The notes beneath the pieces are model-generated. The model did no database searches, was not told where the DNA came from, and worked only from the letters and a program-made list of their open reading frames with translations. Below, piece by piece: positions 28,901-37,611 of a stretch of 64,000 nucleotides of DNA (position 1 is its first letter; the number at the start of each line of letters is the position of its first letter). The DNA is from Metopolophium dirhodum. Its lineage: Eukaryota > Arthropoda > Insecta > Hemiptera > Aphididae. The stretch covers positions 63,129,266-63,193,265 of the forward strand of contig NC_083560.1 in assembly GCF_019925205.1 (NCBI RefSeq), written 5' to 3'. A program made the position numbers and the translations under genes.

Positions 28901-31900
28901 GCGGTGGCGGGGAGGTTGTAGGGGGGTAGTTCCCTGCTACTCCGAACGAGTGGGCAGAGATTATTTCGCGCGCCCGCGGGGCACAGGGGGTGGCTTTTTA
29001 ATTGCGCTTACCCTTTGAAGTCGGCCAAACGGATCAAAGGTCTGGTCGGCACCGCCGAGGGGTCGCGAGCGTACAAAGAGACTTTACCCTCCCCCGCGGT
29101 GGCCACGCAGCCATGCCCCAAAGCCCCGCGACGTTTGCTAACACACACACACAACATTATAATATATACGATATCGCGGAGACGGAGATTTAAACGTGCG
29201 ATCGCGTGAATGGCATGGTGGAGCGCAAAAAACTAACGAAACGCGACAAAAAAATCTCTTCTCCGCCGCTTTCGAGTGTACACCGTCGTTTTTGAGACCC
29301 ACGGATAACACTCACTCACCCACACAAACACTTACACACATACACACTTACACACACACGCACACTTACACACACGCACGCGCGTAAAACAATAAACACA
29401 CGCAAATAAGTGGTTTTTCGTTTGGTGCTCGTACATTATATTATAATATTGTACAATAGCTGCGTAACCCGACTTGGCCATTTCCCCGGGAAAAAATGAA
29501 CAAACATAAAATATGGCGCTACATCAGTGTAGCTCAGTTTTAGCGTGTGTACTTACCTTTGTGATCTAATTCGACCGGGATTGGCAATCTAATCAAAGAA
29601 AAAATCTTTGAGAAATAATCAAGATATACCTACTTACATATTATTATATAATAAATATTAATCTAGTTGTAATTTTAATAAGTAGCTGTCTACTTTTTAG
29701 TATCAAATCATAATTATTTAAACATATAAACTTTGTCTCGATGTAATAATAGATGATATTAATTCAACATGTTTATACATATTATATATTATTTTTTGAT
29801 TATAAACTAATATGATTGGTCGTGCTTCAGCCTTTGCACGATCACTATTATCGTCCATAAGCACTGTTGGTCATTTTAACTTTTTATTTCAATAATCGAA
29901 ATCTGAGAACCACCGACACGGTTTAGTCTGCAGCCAAAACCTACTAAAATATATTGTACCATACACTTACACGAAATCCGATTTCACAACTTCTGGAGTT
30001 CGAACGGCACCACGATCTATCTGCTGTCGTCTGTGGTCGACGTCAGCTCCCGCATGGGTCAGTATAAATATTCTTTTAATTGATTAATAATTCGGCACTT
30101 GAATAGTAATTGTTTGCATCCAAGTCTTAGTCGCAGTTTTGTTCCTATGATTTTTGTTTTATTTTTAGTTTGCTTTCTCGATCTTCATAATATTGTCTTA
30201 TTCGTAGATAATAATATTTCACGACGTAAAATTTGAATGGCTATGCAGATTATACAACATTTTTTTTTTACTAATAATTAACCTGAAATCTAGAATACTA
30301 TATTGGTGTTATACATAATTTCTAAATTTCCGCTTGGAGTGTTTTTTTTTTCATATTTAAATATAATTAGTTTGAACGTTTTACCAATTGATGTTGAACG
30401 CACTCGATATTAAACAACAATTGTTTATTAGATTTGTTTTTATAATTTTTGAGAACCCAATACAATAACTACTCATAATAGACATTCAAATATTTACGTG
30501 TTCGGCTTCTCAGATTTTGATGTAACACACGTGAATTCTGTATTGTTTTTAGCATAAAACAATACACATTTAAAATAAACAATGAGCTGATTTCAATGCG
30601 TTTTTATTCACTTATTGTAAATGTATTATTATTATCATTATTAATACTTTTTTTTTATTATTATTATTGATCGAGAAAGCGTAGTTTTCAAAAACCTTCT
30701 AATTTATCAAAGTAACAAATGTGTAAATTTGTTAAAAATAGTGTTATGTATAGTACAGAAACTAAATTATAAATATAAAGAAAATATAAATCATTCAACA
30801 TAATATACACTGTACAGTGAAACTTCGATGTAACGAACTTCCACTTAACAAAATTTTATATTTAACAAAATATTTGTGAAAACCAAACCAAAATAGAACC
30901 AAGTTTATATAATTGTATTTAACAAATTTCTCTGTAAAAAATTTTGTTTTATTTACCATAAGACTTCGTAATATTATGAAAGTTTCACTATATTATATCA
31001 TATTTTATTTTATTTTTTATAATTGACGATTTTAGATTTTTAATTTTTGATAAAAATATGTGATCGATATTGACTCCGCTCATTCATAACATGTATTGTA
31101 CATAATATTGTATAATATTATTGTTTTAAAGCCGTGTTACACACTTTCACGTTTAAATGAAACAATATTATAACAACGTAATATTAATATTTCATTATCG
31201 TATCCCATCAATAATTTCTTTAATAAAAAATGTATATTACACAGTTACATATTAATATGTATATATTTATAGAGTTATAGAATAGGTATGCGCATGTATA
31301 TAACAATCAAGTTCTATGATATTTTGTAGTTCTTAATGAGTATATAATGAGTAACTATTATAGGCATACTCGTTACACAGTAATTGGTACATCGTATCTT
31401 TTGTATTCTTGAATTTTTTTAATATAATCTATTCACGTGTTATCAAAATATTTGAATATATATATATATTGAAATTGTACTTTAACGCTAAAATAATATT
31501 CTCATTAACTCTGGTTTTCAGCGAATAAACAAAAATATTCAACTTCTCATGAGGAAGCGGCACTAGTCATACAAAAACGTGAGTATATAATACGAATTTC
31601 ATATTATGATATCAATGTTTCTTTAACTAGTTAGGTATTGTGCAGGAACCTCGGTATCTCCAAGTCTAAATAAGGGACAAAAAAAAAAAAAAATTGACGT
31701 AACAAAACTCCGGGTTGCCAAGGTAATTTAAAATATGTAAATTAATAATAGGGACGGAAAAAAAATTACGATAAACAGAAACTTCGAGATACCGAGGTTT
31801 CACTAATTATTACTGCATAAACTATGAGGTTCCATATTGTTAAAGTTTCACGAGAAAAGTGTTTCTGCATACATCTACGGAATAGAATAATTTCTGGGGA

Positions 31901-34900
31901 AGTGGTGTAATCTATATTTGTTTGATGTGTTTGATGACTTAATTTTCTTGGATTACTCATATGATTTATGCAACAATTTGTATGGTTCATATTTTAGTTT
32001 TACACGCTATAATATTGTCCAGTTAGAGCCAATCGCTAGGCTGACGATTTAATTATGCATTCGGTTCGGTTACAATATATTATTTATATTTCGTGTTTAG
32101 TAAAAAATTAGACGATTATTAGCTGTACTTATTTTGTTTGAGAACATTATTTAGATTAAGGTACCTATACATTTTTTAGATTTACCTCAAAATAAGTACA
32201 GGCCGAAAAATAATAGTTCGTAATTATACGGTGATGACTGATGAGGCTATAACTGTCTACTTGACACACGGCTATATGCGTATGTTAATTTTTTGAGATC
32301 TTCATATTATTATATACTGAGCACTTATCGAGAATGATTTTTATTTGTCGATAAATCATAATCAATAACAAAGATCAGCCACATGTTTGAACATATAAAA
32401 TAATATAATTGATTGACTATAATTTTTTTTTTCCATTTAGATTATAAGGGATATCAAGTACGAAATAAAAGCAGTTCGATAAAACTCGGTACGTACTAAG
32501 TTAATATTTATAGTAATACAACTGACGTAATGTTATGATTATTTATAATGTTGTAACAAATAATATCATCTTCTGATATTATAGAACATTAAAGATTTAC
32601 ATATATATAATTATCTATGAGAATAATACCTTGTGCATAGCCAATAAATCTGATGTCTAAATGATAATATCTTATTTCAAGATATTTTTAATTGTATTTT
32701 CATTTTTCAAACGGAATATAATGCCAAATTAATTTGACTAACGTAATTTTTTGTTAGGCAAACTTGATGCTGTAGGTCGTAAAAAACTAAAGATGATTAT
32801 TAATAAATGGAAAGGAAAGTCAATTTATCAAGTCGTGTTGTTGGATCGAGCCAACAAACTTCAAGACGTTGTATACTTTTCGTTGCAGGTGAGTTTAGAC
32901 ACGTAGTATTATTTAAGTCAATATAACATATATTGGCCATCACATAAACATCGCACAAACATAATACTTAAAATCAAACAAATGATTTAACAGAGTTGAA
33001 ACATTATATAAATATAAATATTGTAATTGGTAAAAAGTTTTTTTTTTTAAGACTCTTGCCCGACTTTTGTACAGTTTCAAAATAATAAGCTTAACAAATA
33101 TTTATTAAGTCGGGTGCAGTTATAAATAATAATAAAAAAAACCTGTGGTGTATACTAAATTTATATTATTCTACAAAAAAACTATAAAACCATAGCCCTT
33201 AGTGTACTCCAAAATTCGTTGCATTCTAATATTCGAGGTAATACCGTGTACTGTGGTAACACACCAGAATATCCGTCATCTTTTATTAAGTGACATATGA
33301 ATATGTTATATACCTAGTAATATTCCGCTGAAACAAGTTATCGTTTTTTTTTTCAGTATGGGTACCCTAATATTATTTTATTTGAACTCAAGTCCATGAG
33401 TTTTTTTCAATAATATTCTCAAAAGTTGTTATAACTTTACATCTCTACAAGGCACGTTGAATTAGAAAAAAACAGTAAGGGGATGAAAAGTGTAAAAAAA
33501 ATTTGCGTACCCACCTGATAATTTAAACGTTGTATTGATAAGGTAGTAACTGGAAGGGGAAGATACGCAATACGCATAATTAACATTTATTAAAAAAAAC
33601 CTCTTGAATTCAAGTACTTGACATAGGTACGCAGTTGAAACCGGGTATGTAGGTATATATATAAACGTACGTCTTCGTATGGCGAACTCGGAAGTACCGA
33701 GTAAATATACTGTCTAACAGATGTGATCTCCTAATCGAATTTTTATTCGACATCATTCAGTCTTTATAGTACCTATCTATACGCATCGATAGTATAATAT
33801 AATATGTCTTCTTATCGGAAGCTCCGCACTATCGGATTCCGATTGCCCTCGGTCACTTTGACTGATCGATGCCTATTATAATATTATGTACATAATACGC
33901 GTTGTAATGATTCGTCCGCAGGTGCATTTGTACAACCAGCACGCGATTAGTAACTTGAACAACATGAACCACCGACCGGTTATGCTGAAAGATGTGATGA
34001 GCACGACCAGCGTAAACGAATTCTTGGGCAGCAAGAGGTGTTATTTGTACAAGATACCGTTCCAATTGAATCAAATGGACACGGAAACCAATCATAATAA
34101 CTTGATGGACGAAAAGTGATAAAAACTAATAGCGCATACACATTATAATAGTATTCGATTGCCGTATCGATGTGATGTACACATCACGTAAAACCCTCGA
34201 TATTTCCGACGCAAATGAAACGTTTAGAACCACTTTTAACTATCTAGATCACTATAATATAATATTAGCTGATATATTATTATACAGCTGATAAATACGA
34301 CAGTTTTCGCATATAATTTTAAGTAGTCCCTAGTTGAAGATAAACATTTTTTTTTAAATTTTAATACAGGTCTTATTTTTCATAATGAAATTCAAAACAA
34401 GTAAACTTAAATCGAGAAATAATTGTCCAAGCTAGCTGCAGAGCTGGTTAAGTTTTTAATTTACGACGTTATTTTGCAAAGGAATAATTTTTAAAAGGAC
34501 GTCTTGTAACATTAAATTATTTAATTTTAATTTTAATTTAAATCCAAAAAATGTGTTTATTTTATTTAAACACAATATTATACTACTGATCATTATTGGT
34601 TCATATCTTCTTCCAATTCAAATGTTAAATTTCAATAAATCTAATTATTATCCGTTCATATATTTATTTTCAATTCAAAATTCGTCATTGTTAGCGATAA
34701 TATTTAAGGCATTATAGGGATATGGCAGTGTATACATTATTTTCAATATTATATTACTTTACCATTTGTACTGTAAATTTGTTTCAGTATGGTGAGTAAT
34801 GTGGATGACTGCAATTGGGACTCTCCTCTGAATCGTTTTCCAGAAGCTCGTACTGCGTTTAAAATTTTGAAACATTCGTTCGCTGTCCGAGGTAACATTT

Positions 34901-37611
34901 TTTAGTTTACACTTTTGTATATAGCATATTGTGTTGTGTGTAATATGTCGATGGAAAACAACCAGCCCACCGGCCAGAATAGATTATATTATTAGATTTG
35001 GGTCATACAAAAAAACGAAAAAATACATCTATTTAATTATATTATGTTGTTAATTGTTTTAAATAATATTTTGTGTTGACTGAAATTTATCATATCAAGT
35101 GGGTACTTAAGTATTAGGTATATTGGCTTATAGATAGTTTTACCACAATTGAGAATCGAGATATTAAATTTATATTAGGTTACATTAAAAATTACAGTAT
35201 TATAATGTTTTAGTTTTCGTACAACGCACATGTGACCTAAACCATAACTATCAGAGTCAGATAATCTGACATCTGTTATCTAATAAAATTAGATGTGTTG
35301 ATGTAGGTATATTATAAGTATTTTAATTGGATTTAAACCAAGACGCAACCGTATATATACTATTGGATATTTTGTGATCAACATTAGTTACCTATTTCTA
35401 TTGGTATTTATTTGATAGAGCCATTAAAATAAAATAGATAAATATAAAACAAGCTTTCTGTGGCACTTATTACAATGATAATATTTTATTATAATTATCA
35501 TTTGTAGAAAAATAATAGAATTTTTTAAATATACGAAATGTAAAACATCTGTATTCTTTAATATATATATATACATGTATCAAATAGTTTTTTAATGATT
35601 ATGTTATTTTTGAACAGATCAAGGCATACAAGTGGATATCACTCAAGGAGTACGATTTTCCGATCCCGAATACAGTAAACCACAATATTTTGTAAGCACA
35701 AATTTAGTACTTCGTGTACAATGCAAGTGTAGACATGCATTCAAAATGTTGTTTTTGTATTAGGAGAACAATCGTATGCAACAAAAACAGGATGAAAAAC
35801 CAATGAAACAACCCGTGAGTGACAACAGATATAGCGTGAAAGAGAAAAATGATTCGAAAGTGATTCCTAAAGTGAATAAATCAAACATAAAAAAGTTCGT
35901 TGTTCGATATTTTTATTTATAATCTACATTTAATACAGACAGAGTATAGTCATAACAAAATTAATTTATGAAGGTATCTACCTAATAAAAAAAATTGTAT
36001 GGTATTGATTTAAGATTTTACAATTATGTATGTTTTAGTTAAACATATCTAAGTTCATATCTATCTAACATATCCAACGACTACTTTTTTGGATACAAAC
36101 AGTGCCCCAAAAGTGTAGAGAAATATAATTTTTTTCCTTGAAAAGTAAATTCAACGTTTTATTGAACATTTTTTACGATTTCCCTAAAAACTATACATGC
36201 TGATAAAATTAATAAAATATGGTATACCAGGTATGACTAAGTACATAGTAAATAGTTATTTAAAAACACCATAATACTATATACCATTATGTATTTATGT
36301 ATAATTTGAAATTCATAGAAGGGGTTAGGCTTAAGGTACATTTAATGTTTCTCTATACCCTAGAAGACATTCATCAGACTTAAATTTGAAAACAGTTAAT
36401 CTATTATTAATTTATACAATTGTTTAAGATAAAACTAAAATTAATTTAATTTTAATTTTCAGACCATCAGATAAATCAAATCCTGTTCTTGAACTCCAAT
36501 TAAAAGGTAAACAATACCAGTCGGGTTACGCTGACGAAGACGATCCTCCTTACAATTTTCAGGTTAGCTGCTGTCAAATAATTATAACATCATAGATAAT
36601 ATAAGAATGGATAGGACATAAGAACTTATCACATGAAACTTTAGTGATACTATTTTTAAGGTTATATGGGGTAAATATTGATATGATAATTGATAAATAA
36701 TAATAAATATTTTAAATATCTTAAATATTTAACAAAGTTTAGAGTAATTTTCCAGGCACAAGTGGCACAACAATCAAAATAAAAACTGACAAATATCTAA
36801 ATATAACTGACTATCATGTTATCATTATTATTTAATAAAATAGTTTTGCACATAACCTTAAAAAGCCCCATATCGTCTTTCTCTCTTTACGTTCTCCCTT
36901 CCCCAAAAAAGCACACGGCCCCATATGGAACTGGTATAGTCATGTCCTATTCATTCTTATATTATCTATGTATAAGATATAAATAATATTGCTATGGCGT
37001 AGCCAGGGGGTGTTGAGGCTGTTCCCCTCCCCGAAATATTAAGAGACCCGAAAATGGTCTATGGAAGTTACTGCAAATACAAAATTGTATAGCCGTACAG
37101 GAACACAAACTTAAAATAAAACCTTGACATCGGTATGCTAAACTTATAGGAGATCCTAGTTAAACCAACTCTATGTAAATACATTATCAGCACCACCCCC
37201 CCTCCCCCATAATAAAAATTATTACTATTATACGTATAGAATAATTAGCACTGTCCTGCTAGTATATACTATTATTAGCTATTTAATTCCCCGTGTAACA
37301 ATAGCATCACTATAATAATAATATCATGTGGTTCACAGGCGATTTTGAAAAAGACCAACTACAAACGTCCGTCAATGGATGGTCGGACTATAGAGTTCTC
37401 GTCCAGCGGTGACCGAATGACGGACAGGTACGCTGGCGGACGACCAGACGCGGTGACACGGATAGAAGAAGATTACGGTCGTAGGTCGGACTCAGACAAC
37501 GTAAGACGGTCAAAGGACTACAAGAACGAGCTGAACCATCAACTGTCCAGATCAACTAGGACTGAGATCATACCGGGGGTGATGCTCGAGGGCTCTTCTT
37601 GCGACCTTTAG
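222..37611 (+). CDS. ninaC: NinaC / class III unconventional myosin with N-terminal kinase (5' partial, 27 exons)
   Basis: Coding exons: 222-391, 1246-1350, 1814-1923, 9231-9367, 9590-9737, 12822-12903, 13157-13255, 14534-14719, 15392-15580, 16094-16302, 18971-19305, 21045-21255, 21543-21684, 22596-22749, 23256-23572, 24627-24919, 26536-26685, 26878-26981, 31522-31578, 32441-32488, 32758-32888, 33922-34115, 34788-34891, 35618-35691, 35764-35894, 36463-36562, 37339-37611 (TAG stop). All splice phases agree, giving 1,416 residues; the glycine-rich loop and N-terminus lie before the window. Order: Ser/Thr kinase (residues 1-250), linker, myosin head (about 300-1010), two IQ-like motifs (1020-1085), tail. 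Fly NinaC p174 is about 1,500 residues with the same order. Known family role: photoreceptor kinase-myosin binding calmodulin, needed for rhabdomere integrity and response termination. Exon borders were chosen by GT/AG signals plus reading frame; the seventh intron appears to use a GC donor. Orthology is by family recognition, not a search. Confidence 0.93.
2714..4371. mobile_element. Mutator-like foldback element with long inverted arms and 9-base duplication
   Basis: The left arm starts GGTCCGTGAAGTTAGCCG (2716) and the right arm ends with its inverse (CTTCACGGACC, 4371). The arms match in inverted orientation over roughly 480 bases, including the stretches around 2820-2900 and 4190-4250, and 3000-3120 and 3470-3620. 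TAAAAAACC occurs at 2705-2713 and again at 4372-4380, a 9-base target-site duplication. Long arms with a 9-base duplication are typical of Mutator-like elements. The arms carry repeated copies of CTTACAAAT. The right arm is interrupted at about 3660-4160 by an AACCGAAACC-rich insertion. There is no transposase ORF, so it is nonautonomous. Confidence 0.75.
3660..4162. mobile_element. AACCGAAACC motif-array insertion inside the foldback element
   Basis: This begins CAGGGCTTGAAACCG and consists of many degenerate AAACCGAAACC and TTGGATACCGGTATTA units. It interrupts the right arm of the foldback element and replaces about 40 bases present in the left arm. A related fragment lies at 48035-48180. 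The start resembles hAT-type ends, but I find no matching right end or target duplication. Confidence 0.45.
6940..7440 (+). mobile_element. hAT-like CAGGGCTTG family, truncated copy
   Basis: It starts GAGGGCTTGAATTTG and continues with three or so ~40-base units of the form GTTATTTAGAATTAAAACGTTATACAAG-like sequence, then the family's internal segment (CTAATGTCCGTATG; TTTCGTTTTGCG). The right terminal repeat is missing. Other copies are at 7506-8586, 16958-17325 and 45640-46130. Confidence 0.6.
7498..8594. mobile_element. hAT-type nonautonomous element with 8-base target duplication CTATATAG
   Basis: Element body 7506-8586. The left end is CAGGGCTTGCATTTG and the right end is the inverse (CGTTTGCAAGCCCTG). 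CTATATAG flanks it at 7498-7505 and 8587-8594. An 8-base duplication and CAGGG ends are characteristic of the hAT superfamily. Inside the left end are four or five tandem ~40-base units containing AAAACGTTATACAA. No transposase is encoded in 1,081 bases. Confidence 0.8.
9231..12903 (+). CDS. ninaC: ninaC exons 4-6: kinase activation segment and C-lobe
   Basis: Exon 9231-9367 encodes the activation segment end GVGSPAWMAPEVV (the APE motif) and DVWAVG of subdomain IX. Exon 9590-9737 encodes GVTAIELGDGKPPYLDIHP and FQIVRNPPP, strongly NinaC/MYO3-like. Exon 12822-12903 encodes CLEKNPDHRPCMEELLEHPF, including the conserved Arg of subdomain XI. The splice phases 1, 2 and 0 connect all three. The complete C-lobe argues for a folded kinase, although the DYG motif leaves its activity uncertain. 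Confidence 0.93.
9738..12821 (+). other. ninaC intron 5 (3.1 kb)
   Basis: AT-rich intron with GTAAGC donor and TATATCAG acceptor. It includes a (TA)n stretch near 9911-9925. I found no exon, clear transposon end or RNA gene. Confidence 0.6.
13157..14719 (+). CDS. ninaC: ninaC exons 7-8: kinase-motor linker and start of motor
   Basis: Exon 13157-13255 encodes the charged linker ending KTGLLK. Exon 14534-14719 starts VNQKEAAKPMHLEDLAAL and reaches YTFVGDVLLYMNPN, the N-terminal motor segment before the P-loop. Fly NinaC has a similar EDLAAL block at this place. The only phase-compatible join uses a GC donor at 13256 (AAA then GCAAGT). The GT at 13260 would put exon 8 out of frame. Confidence 0.85.
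13256..13257 (+). promoter_or_regulatory. Probable GC splice donor of ninaC intron 7
   Basis: The sequence AAA|GCAAGT matches the consensus of the minor GC-AG intron class and keeps frame into the CAG acceptor at 14531-14533. A GT three bases on (13260) gives phase 1, which no acceptor just upstream of exon 8 repairs. Confidence 0.6.
13401..13547. mobile_element. Small MITE with GC-rich 28-base inverted ends
   Basis: The left end AAGGTCCCCACACACTGGAG is inverted at the right end (CTGCAGTGTGTGGGGGCCTT). The GCGGTGGCG and CGCCACCGC blocks also pair. The element is about 147 bases, lies in ninaC intron 7 and has no ORF. No clean target duplication is visible; TTAA at the right border hints at, but does not prove, a piggyBac type. 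Confidence 0.65.
15392..16302 (+). CDS. ninaC: ninaC exons 9-10: motor P-loop and switch I
   Basis: Exon 15392-15580 encodes HIFSVADAAYQDMLHHEQPQ followed by the P-loop GETKSGKS. The myosin consensus is GESGAGKT, so the lysine is kept but neighbouring positions differ; fly NinaC also diverges here. Exon 16094-16302 encodes the HF-helix region and the switch I equivalent YHINSTRHVN (consensus NSSRFGKF), then TGKISGAIF and YQLEKWRV. Phases are 0 and 2. Confidence 0.92.
16958..17325 (+). mobile_element. hAT-like CAGGGCTTG family, truncated copy
   Basis: It starts CAGGGATTGCATTTG, then AAAACGTTACACAA-type units and the shared internal segment with TAATGTCCGTATG. It stops after TTCAGTGAAATTCTATAAA, where a different repeat begins. 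The right end is lost. Confidence 0.6.
17326..18790 (+). repeat. Unclassified dispersed repeat, longest copy
   Basis: Starts near GTGGATAAGTGGATGTCGCT and includes GGTTACAAGTGGGTCACTGT and AAAAACGATTCTGAGCGAAA, then about 1.2 kb of AT-rich sequence with two diverged internal duplications (around 17640-17930 and 18180-18470) and an A-rich tract near 18705-18730. Related pieces are at 43165-43625 (inverted), 45125-45385 and 53906-54003 (inverted). No ORF or terminal repeat was recognised, so the class is unknown. Confidence 0.6.
18971..21684 (+). CDS. ninaC: ninaC exons 11-13: upper 50-kDa domain and switch II
   Basis: Exon 18971-19305 encodes FHVFYDFLEAA and HILAAILNLGEL, the conserved myosin helix after loop 1. 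Exon 21045-21255 encodes SWSLLNYCVVV and TLYARLFDWIVNVIN. Exon 21543-21684 encodes VVYLMDSFGFECF and LNEQLQYHYNQRMF. DSFGFE is the switch II element (consensus DIAGFE). The acidic loop VSDDDDGE in exon 11 corresponds to a surface loop. Splice phases are 2, 1 and 2 going in, and 0 going out. Confidence 0.94.
19306..21044 (+). other. ninaC intron 11 (1.7 kb)
   Basis: AT-rich intron carrying a MITE at 19953-20415 and a TTA/ATT microsatellite near 20522-20540. Nothing coding is seen. Confidence 0.6.
19953..20415. mobile_element. MITE with ~110-base inverted ends
   Basis: Left AGTAGTATACATTTGTATG through GTTCTGAGCACC and GTGTAACACAACATTTTAAA is mirrored at the right (ends GTATACTACT at 20415), with GGTGCTCAGAACATAC as the inverse. 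The middle is AT-rich. No clear target duplication and no ORF. Confidence 0.7.
21355..21495. repeat. ATATTATT-rich low-complexity tract
   Basis: About 140 bases of imperfect TATTATTATGATATTATTTTAA-like repeats, in short overlapping units, just before the acceptor of exon 13. Likely replication slippage; length polymorphism is expected. Confidence 0.7.
21895..22283. mobile_element. MITE with TACAGGG ends
   Basis: The left end TACAGGGCTAAGCATTATCA and right end (CACCCTGTA at 22275-22283) form an imperfect inverted repeat. The interior also pairs (ATACTTAAAGAGTGTCC near 22010, GACACTCTTTAAGTA near 22132). It sits in ninaC intron 13. A TA duplication would fit Tc1/mariner, but the assignment is tentative. 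Confidence 0.6.
22596..24919 (+). CDS. ninaC: ninaC exons 14-16: lower 50-kDa domain, actin interface and relay region
   Basis: Exon 22596-22749 begins QDLEEEGMDQY and contains NPDGLFYMFDDATKNC. Exon 23256-23572 contains FSVAHYSGTVSYQ, KNRDFLAPEVVETM and LFSNRLTKSGNL. Exon 24627-24919 contains RSLADTAEQKNGVHFVRCLR, the helix-loop just before the SH1 region, followed by VRQQIKALSIVETVSARQDGY. These are standard myosin head landmarks in order. Exon 23256 uses an AATAG acceptor, two codons inside the longer open frame, to keep phase 1. The segment before MEILRSL is basic (QTRRMRTASAVYR), consistent with actin-binding loop 2. Confidence 0.93.
23613..23920 (-). mobile_element. tRNA-derived SINE, full-length, antisense to ninaC
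   Basis: On the - strand it reads from 23907: GGGGGGACGGAGTGGCCGAG, then the A box TGGCCGAGCGG (23885-23895) and B box GAGTTCGATACC (23842-23853) in tRNA-like spacing, a GC-rich body, and an A-rich tail at 23626-23637. Direct repeats GGTTTTTATTTTT at 23613-23625 and 23908-23920 are the target duplication. The A box resembles class II (Ser/Leu) tRNAs. Pol III promoter boxes are intact, so it could be transcribed. It lies 50 bases past the donor of exon 15. Confidence 0.82.
24920..26535 (+). other. ninaC intron 16 (1.6 kb)
   Basis: AT-rich intron; no exon, inverted repeat or RNA gene recognised. Confidence 0.5.
26536..26981 (+). CDS. ninaC: ninaC exons 17-18: converter and first IQ-like motif
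   Basis: Exon 26536-26685 encodes YKFLAFDF, NCRLLLIRLKMEGWLIGK and SKVFLRYYNEEYLSR, the converter and lever-arm start. Exon 26878-26981 encodes VKKVVKVQSMLRAFITKRK, the first IQ-like calmodulin or light-chain site (VQxxxRAxxxxK form). It ends at QQS plus one base of the next codon. Confidence 0.93.
28620..29590. other. GC/CpG-rich island in ninaC intron with strand-ambiguous open frames
   Basis: About 1 kb whose GC and CpG content is far above the flanking sequence (for example CGCGCGCCCGCGGGG near 28967). On the - strand two strong donors occur: AAAG|GTAAGT (exon end 29557) and AAAGG|GTAAGC (exon end 29012), with acceptors TTTGATTAG (before 29588), GTTAG (before 29137) and GTAG (before 28936). 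Joined, the last two blocks read GKVSLYARDPSAVPTRP and a hydrophobic tail ending TYPLVVHK plus TAG (28789-28791). I find no start codon for that frame upstream. Other frames on both strands are also open, as expected in GC-rich DNA. It could be a nested antisense gene, an alternative promoter, or neither. Confidence 0.3.
29300..29395 (+). repeat. CA/CACTTACA microsatellite
   Basis: Imperfect (AC)n and ACACTTACAC units through 29395. The apparent open frame here encodes only alternating His, Thr and Tyr and is not a gene. Confidence 0.85.
30815..30990. mobile_element. Tigger/pogo-like MITE
   Basis: The left end CAGTGAAACTTCGATGTAAC and right end (inverse TAGTGAAACTTTC) resemble the pogo/Tigger terminal consensus. 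TA dinucleotides lie immediately outside both ends (30813-30814 and 30991-30992), as expected for Tc1/mariner insertion. No ORF. Confidence 0.6.
31522..32488 (+). CDS. ninaC: ninaC exons 19-20: second IQ-like motif
   Basis: Two very short exons, 31522-31578 (57 bases) and 32441-32488 (48 bases), join to HEEAALVIQKHYKGYQVRNK, a clear IQxxxKGxxxR-type motif matching the second fly NinaC site. Phases 1, 1 and 1 fit both neighbours. The peptide before it (ANKQKYSTSHEE) is polar and likely flexible. Confidence 0.88.
31641..31804. mobile_element. Short Tigger-like MITE or remnant
   Basis: AACCTCGGTATCTCCAAG on the left and its inverse on the right (CTTCGAGATACCGAGGTTTCA) flank about 120 bases, including an A15 run. 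The ends resemble those at 30815-30990. It lies between the two short IQ exons. Confidence 0.5.
32758..34115 (+). CDS. ninaC: ninaC exons 21-22: proximal tail
   Basis: Exon 32758-32888 encodes INKWKGKSIYQVVLLDRA and LQDVVYFSLQ. Exon 33922-34115 encodes VHLYNQHAISNLNN and IPFQLNQMD. Fly NinaC has a comparable KKWREKSIFQVLLHYRA block followed by a VHIYNQ block. Exon 22 can end at the GTGATA donor (34116) or, if read through, at TGA (34117-34119), directly after MDEK. Confidence 0.88.
34788..37611 (+). CDS. ninaC: ninaC exons 23-27: distal tail and C-terminus
   Basis: Exons 34788-34891 (NWDSPLNR), 35618-35691, 35764-35894 (Lys/Gln-rich), 36463-36562 (ADEDDPPYNFQ) and 37339-37611 (AILKKTNYKRPSMDG to EIIPGVMLEGSSCDL). 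The WDSPL, DPPYNF-KKTNY and EIxPGxxL blocks match fly p174 tail blocks, so this is the long isoform. The C-terminal CDL could be a PDZ ligand; fly NinaC binds the PDZ scaffold INAD through its C-terminus. Exon 24 has an AATATTTT|GTAAGC donor. Confidence 0.9.

Larger units (their letters stand above)
26982..31521 (+). other. ninaC intron 18 (4.5 kb) splitting the two IQ motifs
   Basis: Donor GTAATG and acceptor TTTTCAG. It contains an AT-rich first part, a GC/CpG-rich island (about 28620-29590), a CA/CACT microsatellite (29300-29395) and a Tigger-like MITE (30815-30990). Possible nested features are described separately. Confidence 0.7.

Noticed and set aside
29196..29387. Open frame rich in His-Thr-Tyr
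   Set aside because: A translation of the CA microsatellite.
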